From Treponema sp. (GTDB lineage: Bacteria; Spirochaetota; Spirochaetia; Treponematales; Breznakiellaceae), in contig JAITFY010000013.1 in NCBI GenBank assembly GCA_031281025.1, forward strand, positions 1-34,914: DNA of 34,914 bases, in the 5' to 3' direction. Every line of letters begins with the position of its first letter. Position 1 is the first letter of the stretch. The notes beneath the pieces are model-generated. The model worked only from the letters and a program-made list of their open reading frames with translations. It did not search any database and had not been told where the DNA came from. Positions 8,937-16,748 of this stretch are shown here, one piece after another. The translations under genes and the position numbers were made by a program.

Positions 8937-11732
8937 CTAATTTATATTAAAGTTAATATTTATACTTCGTTCTTCTGTTTCACCTTGTCTTTTTACAGTT
9001 AATACAATAGTTCTTGGTCCTGGTATTGGCTGTCCAAAATTGTTCCTGAATATCGGGAAAGAAGAATCCAGGAGAAGGGAATCCATACCCAAAAAACCAA
9101 AATTAGAACCTTGTATCTGCCACAGCATACTTTCATATTCCGATGGATTTTCTAATCTAAGAGTAACAGCAGTTGGCTGCTTAATGCCAACTTCAAAATG
9201 AATAGTTATATTATTAGACGATGCTGTCAAGTTTCCACCACTAAAACTGATGGTGATTTCTGGATTAGAAATCCAATTTGCATTTAGGGTGATATTACTG
9301 GTTACAGTATTGGAAGCAAAATTCCATTCATTATTATTTAAAGACCATCCATCCAGATAATAACCTGTATTGATTGGAGTGGGCGGAACCCTTGCATGAG
9401 CGCCATTAAACACAATTTGATATGGGTGGGGGGCTTCATTTGCGTTAAGAATAACACGGTGAGAAGTTATAGGGGATAAACTTTCACTTATGGGTCCTGC
9501 ACTAAAGTTATTGCCTTGTGCTTTAGAACGCGCAAATAGATAAAAAGTATCTTGAGTGTCAACTGTAAATGTTCTGCCATCCTGCCATGTTAAATTCGTC
9601 GGGTTGGGTAACCTGCTGATTGCATATTCGACAGACTGCCATTGATTGGGATTGGGAACCACATTGAGTGTAATTTGGTTGTGAATAACATTAACAGTTT
9701 CCCAAGACGGCGGATCAACTAGCCATCCGCTTGCTGTTGTGATGCCTCCTCCTATTACAGAAAAGTTGTTTATTGGTGTTATTATTGTGTATTGAGCTGC
9801 CCTTGAGCCTGTTAAAGTTATATTTTGAATATTGATGTTAGTTGTTGGTACAGTTGTTCCTGTGTATGTAGCAGTTATACTTCCTGTCCAAACAAGATCA
9901 AAATCGTCTGGCAGAATACCATTAAATTCAACAGAAATGCCGTCTACAATCGTATTAGTACCATCGAATGGTTTTGTGGTGAATGCACTTGCAATAGTAA
10001 GTGAAGCAGGTGTGATATTAACAGTGACAGTGGGCTGGGTCAAGCGGTAGTTAGCCGCTCCTGTACCGGTTAAGGAGATGCTTGTTCCTACCTGTTTACC
10101 GTTTCCAACATTCGAATCTGTCATTGTTCCCTGATTAAGCGTAAAGTTGACATTAGCGCTGTCAGCAGCCAAGACGCCGTTGAGCGTACCGCCGCTTAGA
10201 GTAACTGTAGTAGCAGCGTCATATTGCCTGTTTTGAGCAGTCACACCAGTGATGGTAATTTCACGCTGGTTTATGGTTAAAACGTTTGTATTTCGCGTCA
10301 CGGGTATTCCTGAGTATGTTACAGTTATTGGTGTACTATTATGAGATGAACGCAGCAACGGTATTCCGTTAGCCAGACTGGTTGTTAAATGATTGGCCGT
10401 AAATTGACTAAATGACACATTATCACCAGATGAGTTGTCATTGTAACGAAATCTTACAACAAGCTCTGATAAATTAAGCAAATCGCCATGATCATAAGTA
10501 AGCCGCGGTTGAGTTATGATTTCGATATCGGTAACATATTTCGCCCCTGTTTCAAACTCATAAGATAACGTAACTGTAGAACCGGTGTTATCCGTAACCG
10601 TTGCAGCAAATCCGTTAATTGTTGCAGTAGTGAGGCCGCCTGTGAAAGTGAAATTGTTGCTTGTAACAGTAAGCGTGATAGACAATGTGTAATGGTCCTC
10701 GGTGAATGTCATGTGATCAGGAGACCATGAAGAATTGAATGTGAAATTGCCCGCAACGCTAACTGGTGCTTGAGGCGTTTGCCCCATAATAGGCGCAATT
10801 ACATTAAAGACAACCGAAGTAATTGGCGCGGGGTTTACAGTCAAATTATTTGTTTGTATGGAAATAAAACCTGCTTTTATCTCTATTGGTTTATTGTTAA
10901 AATCTATAACTGAAATAGTCTCGCCATGTGCGGGAGTTGTTTGAATTCCTATTGATGCAAAACTAGTGTGCGGTACATTTGTATCCATGCTGTCATCTGA
11001 ATATAAAACATGTAACGTAAGACCTGACAAATTGAGCGGCTGGCCGGAAGTGTATGTAAGGTTTGACGGCTGATTTAAAATGGCTATACTGGTAATGGCT
11101 CTGCCTATAATGAGCGTTACATTAAAGCTTGCGTTAATTTCATTGTCGCCGGTTATTGTTACAGTAGCGGTAAAAGTTCCCACCCCAAGACCTGTAACTG
11201 GAACAAGTGTAAAAGTTGCACTGCCGCCCATGCCAATATCGCTTATCATGTTTGTTGATAAAATAAAATCATCTTTGTTACTGCCAGAAAGTACAATCTC
11301 TATCTCACCTGTAGGGTGTGGAGCTAAATTGTTTATGGTAATAAGACGCGCCTCAATTCCGCTGTAGCCCATAAATACAAAACCAAAATCCACATCGCCT
11401 GGCGGGTCTAAAGCGATTCCAATCAATTCCCACTTTGCGTATAACGTCATATCTCCGGGCGGTATTGTATCAAAATCCCATATATCCAAAAATGTATCAT
11501 TATCCTGATACCATCCGATAAATCTACTGTTTGTTTTGTCGGGCTCAGAAGGCCTGGTTATTTTTTCGCCTTTGAACAAAGACTGGTTTTCTATATTGGT
11601 GCCGCCATTAGTCTCAAAGGTTATGGTTTTAGGCTGCATCACCAAATTAATTATTGGGTTTTCACACGCTGGGATTAAAAGAATAATTATTATAAGAGAA
11701 TATAAAAAAACATTTTTTTTATGATTATTCAT
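8937..11732 (-). CDS. Large repeat lipoprotein (InlB-type, Ig-like and YDG modules), probable surface protein
   Basis: The product is 931 residues. A signal peptide ends in the lipobox IPAC with C23 as the lipidated residue. An InlB/Listeria-Bacteroides-type repeat (TFETNGGTNIENQ ... GWYQDNDTF ... MTLYAKW) follows at about 35-100, then a choice-of-anchor-D-like segment (VDFGFVFMGYSG ... ITINNLAPHP), several bacterial Ig-like modules introduced by ITSIAILNQPSN and VTDIEIITQPR, a YDG-type module (AQNRQYDAATTVTLSGG ... LTGTGAANYRL), and a second InlB-type repeat near 770-835 (GYYLDGWSLNNNEW ... ITLNANW). Such mixtures are typical of secreted or surface adhesin-like proteins; no enzyme motif is seen. 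CAGGAAA seven bases upstream of the ATG is a good ribosome site. It is the second gene of the envelope operon; the ligand is unknown. Confidence 0.85.
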   Translation of the reverse strand: MNNHKKNVFLYSLIIIILLIPACENPIINLVMQPKTITFETNGGTNIENQSLFKGEKITRPSEPDKTNSRFIGWYQDNDTFLDIWDFDTIPPGDMTLYAKWELIGIALDPPGDVDFGFVFMGYSGIEARLITINNLAPHPTGEIEIVLSGSNKDDFILSTNMISDIGMGGSATFTLVPVTGLGVGTFTATVTITGDNEINASFNVTLIIGRAITSIAILNQPSNLTYTSGQPLNLSGLTLHVLYSDDSMDTNVPHTSFASIGIQTTPAHGETISVIDFNNKPIEIKAGFISIQTNNLTVNPAPITSVVFNVIAPIMGQTPQAPVSVAGNFTFNSSWSPDHMTFTEDHYTLSITLTVTSNNFTFTGGLTTATINGFAATVTDNTGSTVTLSYEFETGAKYVTDIEIITQPRLTYDHGDLLNLSELVVRFRYNDNSSGDNVSFSQFTANHLTTSLANGIPLLRSSHNSTPITVTYSGIPVTRNTNVLTINQREITITGVTAQNRQYDAATTVTLSGGTLNGVLAADSANVNFTLNQGTMTDSNVGNGKQVGTSISLTGTGAANYRLTQPTVTVNITPASLTIASAFTTKPFDGTNTIVDGISVEFNGILPDDFDLVWTGSITATYTGTTVPTTNINIQNITLTGSRAAQYTIITPINNFSVIGGGITTASGWLVDPPSWETVNVIHNQITLNVVPNPNQWQSVEYAISRLPNPTNLTWQDGRTFTVDTQDTFYLFARSKAQGNNFSAGPISESLSPITSHRVILNANEAPHPYQIVFNGAHARVPPTPINTGYYLDGWSLNNNEWNFASNTVTSNITLNANWISNPEITISFSGGNLTASSNNITIHFEVGIKQPTAVTLRLENPSEYESMLWQIQGSNFGFLGMDSLLLDSSFPIFRNNFGQPIPGPRTIVLTVKRQGETEERSININFNIN

Positions 11733-11744
11733 ATAATTTCCTGT

Positions 11745-12293
11745 TTAAAACTCTATTCCTGCTGATAAACCGCCGCCGAACAAAAATGGATACCCCCCGC
11801 GGATAAAAGGTTCAATAAAGTAATTTTTATCCAAAAGAAAACGCCAGCCAAAATTCGCACTTCCATAAATAATACCCCATTGAGCGGGAAGAGACACCTC
11901 CTCCCGCCTGAAAAGAAGAGCTTGCCCTGCCGATAGCTGGATAAATGGACCTGAGCAAAACGAAAAACCCTGAAGATAAAAACGCAGTAAAAAGCCAAGT
12001 TCCAGGATGTCAATTTTGTTTTCAAAATCAAAAAAATATACTGTTTTAAAACCTATCGAGACCCCTTTGTCGTATGCAAAAGCAAGGCCGCCGCCATAAC
12101 TTAATCCGGTTTGACTGTAATTGGCTGTTTCCAGGCTGGCGGAAATCCAAAAGCACCCACTCAATTCAACATCCTCGCTTTCTGTGTAATCGTACAATTC
12201 ATCGTTTATATTGTAATCATAACTCTCTATATCTTGGGCAAAAACAAGGCCCACAGGGAATGAAAACCATAGTAAAAAAAACAATAAACGCAT
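11745..12293 (-). CDS. Small predicted outer-membrane beta-barrel protein
   Basis: The product is 182 residues. A signal peptide (MRLLFFLLWFSFPVGLVFAQ) is followed by an acidic, tyrosine-rich stretch (YDYNINDELYDYTESEDVEL) and then alternating strands with many glycines and aromatics, ending in GLSAGIEF. This fits a small eight-strand-type barrel, but no named family is recognised. It leads the five-gene envelope operon; 12 bases separate its stop from the lipoprotein start. No Shine-Dalgarno is present. A TATGAT hexamer (12303-12308, read on the minus strand) lies only nine bases before the ATG, suggesting a very short or absent 5' leader. Confidence 0.75.
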   Translation of the reverse strand: MRLLFFLLWFSFPVGLVFAQDIESYDYNINDELYDYTESEDVELSGCFWISASLETANYSQTGLSYGGGLAFAYDKGVSIGFKTVYFFDFENKIDILELGFLLRFYLQGFSFCSGPFIQLSAGQALLFRREEVSLPAQWGIIYGSANFGWRFLLDKNYFIEPFIRGGYPFLFGGGLSAGIEF

Positions 12294-12302
12294 CTATAGT
12301 TA

Positions 12303-12308
12303 ATCATA
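12303..12308 (-). promoter_or_regulatory. Possible -10 element (TATGAT) for the envelope operon
   Basis: TATGAT matches the -10 consensus at five of six positions and lies nine bases before the ATG of the first envelope gene. The hexamer 17 bases further upstream (TTTTAA) is a poor -35. The repeated ATAGTTAAT around it is the only other visible pattern in the 155-base spacer between the divergent envelope and fliL operons. Confidence 0.35.
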
Positions 12309-12448
12309 GTTAATTTTTCAATTTTTTAAAAGAGGAGTAGTTTATTTCCCTCTTAAATTCTTTCAAATTCATCGTTCTGTTCCTCATTATTTACATGCAA
12401 ATCACCGATAATCTAAGGGAATAACTAAAAATAATGGGAGGTTTTTGA

Positions 12449-13015
12449 ATGGCAGATCCCGATGATATTTTTGATGGCGGTGATGTTCCGGAATCCGAGG
12501 GTTCACCTAAAAAGAAGAGAGGAGGGGGGCTTGGTGCCTTACTTCCCACTATTCTGAAATTTGCGGCAATTGGACTTGGCGCAACAATCTTTATTATTAC
12601 TGTTGCTGTTATAACTTATAACATTATGAGGGGGGACGGTAGAAATCAAACTGTTCTTTCTGACCCCAGTTCGCCATATTTAGGCAAGCGTCCTGTTTAT
12701 AGTTATTATGATGGTATTGGCAATATTACCGTTAGAACCAGGGATTATCCTGTTAGTTCTACAGTAAGTGTAACCTTGATAATTGGCTACGACGAAGGCG
12801 ATCAGAATATGTGGCAGGAGTTAAATAACCGCAGGTTTCAGCTGCGCGATTTTGTGCGAGTGTTTTTTTCGAGTAAAACTGCTGCAGACCTTGCTCCAGA
12901 AAAAGATGCAGCAATAAAAGCCGAAATCCGTGAAATGTTAAATACCCGCTTTTTGGACTCCAGGGGAGCGCGTGATATTTTATTTGACAGATTGGATATA
13001 AATACTGATCTTTAA
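12449..13015 (+). CDS. fliL: Flagellar basal body-associated protein FliL
   Basis: The product is 188 residues. A cytoplasmic N-terminus rich in acidic then basic residues (PKKKRGGG) precedes one membrane helix at about 36-58 (FAAIGLGATIFIITVAVITY) and a periplasmic FliL domain. The C-terminal part IREMLNTRFLDSRGARDILFDRLDINTDL is typical of the family, which surrounds the stator and supports motor torque; in spirochaetes it acts on periplasmic flagella. GGGAGG at 12436-12441 is a strong ribosome site seven bases from the ATG. It is the first of three motor genes transcribed together; fliM follows after 73 bases. Confidence 0.92.
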   Translation: MADPDDIFDGGDVPESEGSPKKKRGGGLGALLPTILKFAAIGLGATIFIITVAVITYNIMRGDGRNQTVLSDPSSPYLGKRPVYSYYDGIGNITVRTRDYPVSSTVSVTLIIGYDEGDQNMWQELNNRRFQLRDFVRVFFSSKTAADLAPEKDAAIKAEIREMLNTRFLDSRGARDILFDRLDINTDL

Positions 13016-13088
13016 ATATGACTTTAGGATGTAACTTGCTTTTTATAGGTATAAGGTTTAACATTAATCAATGGTTAGGGAGCTTTAA

Positions 13089-14117
13089 ATGACAGAAGTT
13101 CTGTCTCAAGATGAAATTGACCAATTATTAACCGCGATAAATGCCGGAGATACGGAGCCGGAGGATTTTAGGCCGGCTGCAGACAGCCGGAAAATTAAAA
13201 TCTATGACTTTAAACGACCTGACAAATTTTCCAAAGAACAGATTCGTACTGTTTCGATAATGCATGAAACTTTTGCCCGTCTTACAACAACAAGCCTTTC
13301 CGCACAGCTTCGCAGTATGGTTCATGTGCATGTTGCATCGGTAGATCAGCTTACCTACGAAGAATTTATCCGTTCAATTCCAACCCCTACAACTCTTGCA
13401 ATTATCAATATGGATCCCCTAAAGGGAAATGCCATTTTGGAGATAGACCCCGCTATTACTTTTTCCATAATTGACCGTCTTTTTGGCGGAACAGGCGAAG
13501 GTACCAAATCTCAGCATGAGCTCACAGATATCGAACAATCCGTAATGGAAGGTATCATCGTTCGTATTTTGGGTAATATGCGTGAGGCATGGACAACGGT
13601 TATCGACCTGCGTCCCCGTCTTGGGCAAATCGATACCAATCCGCAATTTGCGCAAATTGTTCCTCCCACAGAAATGGTTGTTCTTGTAACGCTGGAAACC
13701 AAGGTTGGCGATGTAGAAGGCATGATGAACTTCTGTATCCCATACCTTACCATAGAGCCGATTATCGGCAAATTATCCGCTCAATTCTGGTATTCTTCGG
13801 TACGCAGGAATGCTACAACAGAAAACCTTAATGTCCTAAAGGATAAACTCGCAACTGTCGATGTTAATGTAACGGCCGAAATTGGAAAAATTAATGTCCC
13901 TGTACGGGATGTTCTTTCCTTGCAGGTAGGGGATGTAATCCGGCTTTATAACACCCGTATAGGCGATCCCTATTCTCTGAACATCGGCTCCAGGAAAAAG
14001 TTTCTGTGCCGCCCCGGTATTATCGGGAAAAAAATTGCAGTGCAGATAACACAAAAGATTGACGAGCTTGGACATGAAGAATTCGAAGAGCTTGCATCAG
14101 AAGGTGACGATTTATAA
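13089..14117 (+). CDS. fliM: Flagellar motor switch protein FliM
   Basis: The product is 342 residues, the usual FliM length. The N-terminal LSQDEIDQLL is the segment that binds phosphorylated CheY. The CheC-like middle domain and the C-terminal SpoA/FliN-like domain (VTAEIGKINVPVRDVLSLQVGDVIRL) follow. FliM forms the C-ring with FliG and FliY and sets rotation direction. GGGAG at 13078-13082 provides the ribosome site six bases before the ATG. The gene sits between fliL and fliY, the order found in spirochaete and Firmicute flagellar operons. Confidence 0.96.
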   Translation: MTEVLSQDEIDQLLTAINAGDTEPEDFRPAADSRKIKIYDFKRPDKFSKEQIRTVSIMHETFARLTTTSLSAQLRSMVHVHVASVDQLTYEEFIRSIPTPTTLAIINMDPLKGNAILEIDPAITFSIIDRLFGGTGEGTKSQHELTDIEQSVMEGIIVRILGNMREAWTTVIDLRPRLGQIDTNPQFAQIVPPTEMVVLVTLETKVGDVEGMMNFCIPYLTIEPIIGKLSAQFWYSSVRRNATTENLNVLKDKLATVDVNVTAEIGKINVPVRDVLSLQVGDVIRLYNTRIGDPYSLNIGSRKKFLCRPGIIGKKIAVQITQKIDELGHEEFEELASEGDDL

Positions 14118-14136
14118 AACCTAAGGAGTTATTATT

Positions 14137-15366
14137 ATGATGAGCGATGGCGCCCTTTCTCAAGATGAAATTGATGCACTGTTGGCAGGTGTTGATTCGT
14201 CAGCGTTGAGCGGTCTTGGAGGCAGCTCCCCGGCAGCCACAATGGCTCCTCCGGCAGCTTCCGGCCCAAGTTTTAACCACGGCGCGCTGGAACAATTTTT
14301 TGCGTCAACCACTGGCGCGCTTTCCGCCAATCTTGCTGCTCTGACAGGTTCTTCTGTAACGCTTGTCGGACCGCAGGTAACATCTTCTACGCGTGATGGT
14401 TTCCTCTCTCAGCTGCCGGAAATGGTAACGGTTATTACCGCAAATTACACGTCCGGTTTTCCTGGCGAGCATATCTTTATTTTTTCCGAACAAACTGCCA
14501 AAGCGATTGCCGGTCTCATGACCAAAGAAGACAACATTGCGCTTGATGAAATGGCAATGTCTGTAATTGGCGAAGTTATTTCCCAAATGGTAGGTACTCA
14601 GATTACATCTCTTACCGACAAAACAGGAAATAAATCGATAGTTGCCGGCTCTCCAACTGCCGCAAATATGCCAAAAGCAGCAGCAGCGCTTCCCGCAGGT
14701 GACTTTGCCGTAATGAGCTACAACCTTGATCTTGGTGACGGTCTTGTACACCAGATGTGGGAAATTTTGGGTATTTCTCCTGCAATTGATATTTCAAATA
14801 GTTTAAGCGGAAATCAGTCTGCGATGGGGCAAATGCCAGGCATGCAAATGCCGGGTATGCAGATGCCAGGTATGGGAATGCAAGGCATGCAAATGCCAGG
14901 CATGCAGATGCCGGGTATGCAAATGCAAGGTATGGGAATGCAAGGAATGCAAATGCCAGGAATGCAAATGCCAGGTATGGGCATGGGCGGTATGAATATG
15001 GGAATGGGCGCAATGGGTAATAATCCCTATCTTGGTCCTACCAATGTTCAACCTGTTCAGTTTCCCAATCTGATGCCGCCGCGTCTTGGTCCTCACGAAA
15101 CCGGAAATATCGGTCTTATCATGGACGTATCCATGGAGATGACTGTAGAACTTGGCCGTACCCGCAAACTTATCAAAGAAATACTGGGTATGGGCGAAGG
15201 TACCATCATCGAGCTGGATAAACTTGCAGGTGAGCCCGTTGACATTCTTGTAAACCACAAACTTATTGCCAAAGGTGAAGTTGTAGTAATCGACGAAAAC
15301 TTCGGCGTACGTGTAACCGAAATTGTGTCGCCAATGGAGCGGATTAACGATATGGGGTATAACTGA
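14137..15366 (+). CDS. fliY: Flagellar motor switch protein FliY with methionine-rich linker
   Basis: The product is 409 residues. It opens with LSQDEIDALLAGV, the same CheY-P-binding motif as FliM, followed by a CheC-like region (DEMAMSVIGEVISQMVGTQI near 140-165), which fits FliY rather than short FliN. Residues of about 230-290 are a linker made of M, G, Q and P (repeats of MPGMQ). The last 85 residues are the FliN-type C-ring domain (LIMDVSMEMTVELGRTRKLI ... GVRVTEIVSPMERI). AAGGAG at 14123-14128 is the ribosome site; the ATG is 19 bases after the fliM stop. The usual next genes (fliP, fliQ, fliR) are absent; a terminator ends the unit. Whether the CheC part still has phosphatase activity cannot be told. 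Confidence 0.94.
   Translation: MMSDGALSQDEIDALLAGVDSSALSGLGGSSPAATMAPPAASGPSFNHGALEQFFASTTGALSANLAALTGSSVTLVGPQVTSSTRDGFLSQLPEMVTVITANYTSGFPGEHIFIFSEQTAKAIAGLMTKEDNIALDEMAMSVIGEVISQMVGTQITSLTDKTGNKSIVAGSPTAANMPKAAAALPAGDFAVMSYNLDLGDGLVHQMWEILGISPAIDISNSLSGNQSAMGQMPGMQMPGMQMPGMGMQGMQMPGMQMPGMQMQGMGMQGMQMPGMQMPGMGMGGMNMGMGAMGNNPYLGPTNVQPVQFPNLMPPRLGPHETGNIGLIMDVSMEMTVELGRTRKLIKEILGMGEGTIIELDKLAGEPVDILVNHKLIAKGEVVVIDENFGVRVTEIVSPMERINDMGYN
14833..15000 (+). repeat. 60-bp tandem repeat (15-bp sub-units) encoding the FliY Met-rich linker
   Basis: Three successive 60-base blocks (starting near 14821, 14881 and 14941) align without gaps, with the third diverging at its end. Each 60-base block holds four 15-base sub-units of the form ATGCCAGGCATGCAA, coding for MPGMQ or variants such as MQGMQ and MPGMG. 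The higher-order unit is MPGMQ-MPGMQ-MxGMG-MQGMQ. Differences are mostly at third codon positions, so selection has kept the protein pattern while the DNA has drifted. Confidence 0.9.
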
Positions 15367-15386
15367 TAATCATAAACTGCAATCAC

Positions 15387-15415
15387 AAAAAGACCGGGAT
15401 TCCGGTCTTTTTTTT
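15387..15415 (+). terminator. Rho-independent terminator after fliY
   Basis: AAAAAGACCGG and CCGGTCTTTTT form a stem of 11 pairs around a four-base loop (GATT), and the T-run continues to 15415. It begins 20 bases after the fliY stop and ends the fliL-fliM-fliY transcript. Confidence 0.92.
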
Positions 15416-15487
15416 GCCTTGTATTTTTTGCAAAAACTACCGTTGTATTGGTTTTGGGGGTATAAAGGGGAAATAGTTAATTCTCCC

Positions 15488-15516
15488 TTTACTTGGCCAT
15501 AATTTAGTATTAAAAT
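15488..15516 (+). promoter_or_regulatory. Possible promoter with near-leaderless start
   Basis: TTTACT (15488-15493) and TAAAAT (15511-15516) are spaced by 17 bases. Transcription would start about five bases before the ATG at 15528, leaving no room for a ribosome site, and none is visible. The -35 matches only four of six positions. Confidence 0.35.
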
Positions 15517-15527
15517 TAAAATAGACA

Positions 15528-16748
15528 ATGAAAATACGCATGTGTACACGCACTTTTCTGGTTACTATTTCCCTCTTTTTGGCGGTTGCGGCAGGTGTTT
15601 TTGCCCAAAATAGGGATTTTATGTCGCATGTTACTCAGATACAAATAGAATCCAGAAATAATTTGATAAGGCTTTCTTGGGTTGATTCGCCGGATGCAAG
15701 AGGGCCTGTTTATATTTTTAGATCCGCACGGCCTTTTTCAGGCCCAATTCCGGCTAATATCAGGCCTGTTGTTGTAAGATATGGCCAGCAGTATTATATC
15801 GATGATACCGATGATATGGGAAATGTCCATTATTTTATTGCAGCCAGTGATGCAGCAGGCCGAAGGTTCGATTTAATTCTGCCAAGAATAAACAGTATTA
15901 GTGTTAATTTTGTTCATACTCAGGAAAGAGACGAAGCCATTGTTGTTGAGCCTCCCGTTACCAGAGAACTTACAATGGGTATTTCAAATTTAAGAGCAGT
16001 GCAGGATGGAGATAGGGTAGTCATTACCTATGATGTTTCGGGACCAAGAAGAAATGCCATTCTGTATCGTAGTATGCAGCCTGTGCGTCAACCTCAGGAT
16101 TTGCTTAATGCCGTTATTGTGCAATCAAGGATAACTTCTCCTTTTGTTGATTTTCCTGTTTCTGGAATAAATTGGTATTATACTGTTATTCATGAAGAGG
16201 AAATTGCAACCGGTAATGTCGGAATAAGACCTGGAGTTAACACAACTGTAACTCCTGTTATTATCGCTTCTGCCCATGAGCTAGAACGTTCCATTCGTCC
16301 AATACCCTTGCCGGTTTTAACCATACGCAATATAATGCCGGAAGGTTTTTTTGCGGATATTCCTGTGCTTCCGCTTAGTACAGGGACCGCAGAAATGCTG
16401 CATAACACTCAAATGCCGCAAAGGAAACCGCATGATTTAAAAGAGCCGCGTGTTTTTATAATTGACCTTGAAGCGCCGGCAGGCGGCGAAGAATCTGTTC
16501 TTTATCAGATAATTGCTGAATACTTTGTAAAATTTGATTGGGAAAATGCCAGAATCAGGCTGCAGCATTATTTGTCGCTGCCAAGATCAAGAGATGTAGA
16601 AGCAAGAGCCCGTTTTTATTTTGGGCAAACTTTATATTTTACCGGTAGATTCAGGGAAGCTCTAATGGAATTTTTGTTTTTTAGAATCCATCATTTCGCA
16701 GAAGCAAACAATTGGATCGATGCTGTTTTAACCGCGATGGTTCATTGA
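15528..16748 (+). CDS. Exported protein with fibronectin-like modules and C-terminal TPR-like region, function unknown
   Basis: The product is 406 residues with a signal peptide (TFLVTISLFLAVAAGVFAQ). Two beta-rich modules, IRLSWVDSPDARGPVYIFRS and VVITYDVSGPRRNAILYRS, look like a duplicated fibronectin-type unit that starts with an IRL/VVI strand and ends in Y-[IL]-[FY]-R-S. The final 90 residues (YQIIAEYFVKFDWENARIRL ... ARARFYFGQTLYFTGRFREA) resemble a pair of TPR helices. No enzyme motif is visible, so a structural or scaffolding role in the periplasm is a guess. Its stop is directly adjacent to the stop of the convergent TPR gene. No Shine-Dalgarno precedes the ATG; a second ATG four codons later is possible. 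Confidence 0.75.
   Translation: MKIRMCTRTFLVTISLFLAVAAGVFAQNRDFMSHVTQIQIESRNNLIRLSWVDSPDARGPVYIFRSARPFSGPIPANIRPVVVRYGQQYYIDDTDDMGNVHYFIAASDAAGRRFDLILPRINSISVNFVHTQERDEAIVVEPPVTRELTMGISNLRAVQDGDRVVITYDVSGPRRNAILYRSMQPVRQPQDLLNAVIVQSRITSPFVDFPVSGINWYYTVIHEEEIATGNVGIRPGVNTTVTPVIIASAHELERSIRPIPLPVLTIRNIMPEGFFADIPVLPLSTGTAEMLHNTQMPQRKPHDLKEPRVFIIDLEAPAGGEESVLYQIIAEYFVKFDWENARIRLQHYLSLPRSRDVEARARFYFGQTLYFTGRFREALMEFLFFRIHHFAEANNWIDAVLTAMVH

Noticed and set aside
12326-12357. Inverted repeat AAGAGG / CCTCTT in the barrel-fliL spacer
   Set aside because: Only a six-pair stem with a long loop and no T-run; no gene reads into it that needs terminating.
12404-12411. ACCGATAA upstream of fliL, similar to the flagellar sigma-28 -10 (GCCGATAA)
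   Set aside because: No TAAA-type -35 at the right distance (CATT is found), so it is not called as a promoter.
14833-15000. Regular 60-bp spacing that could suggest a CRISPR array
   Set aside because: Blocks are near-identical along their whole length with no unique spacers and lie inside a coding frame.
14612-15258. Long open frames on the minus strand opposite fliY, rich in His, Leu and Ala
   Set aside because: They are the antisense reading of the Met/Gly/Gln repeat and have no ribosome site; the plus strand clearly encodes FliY.
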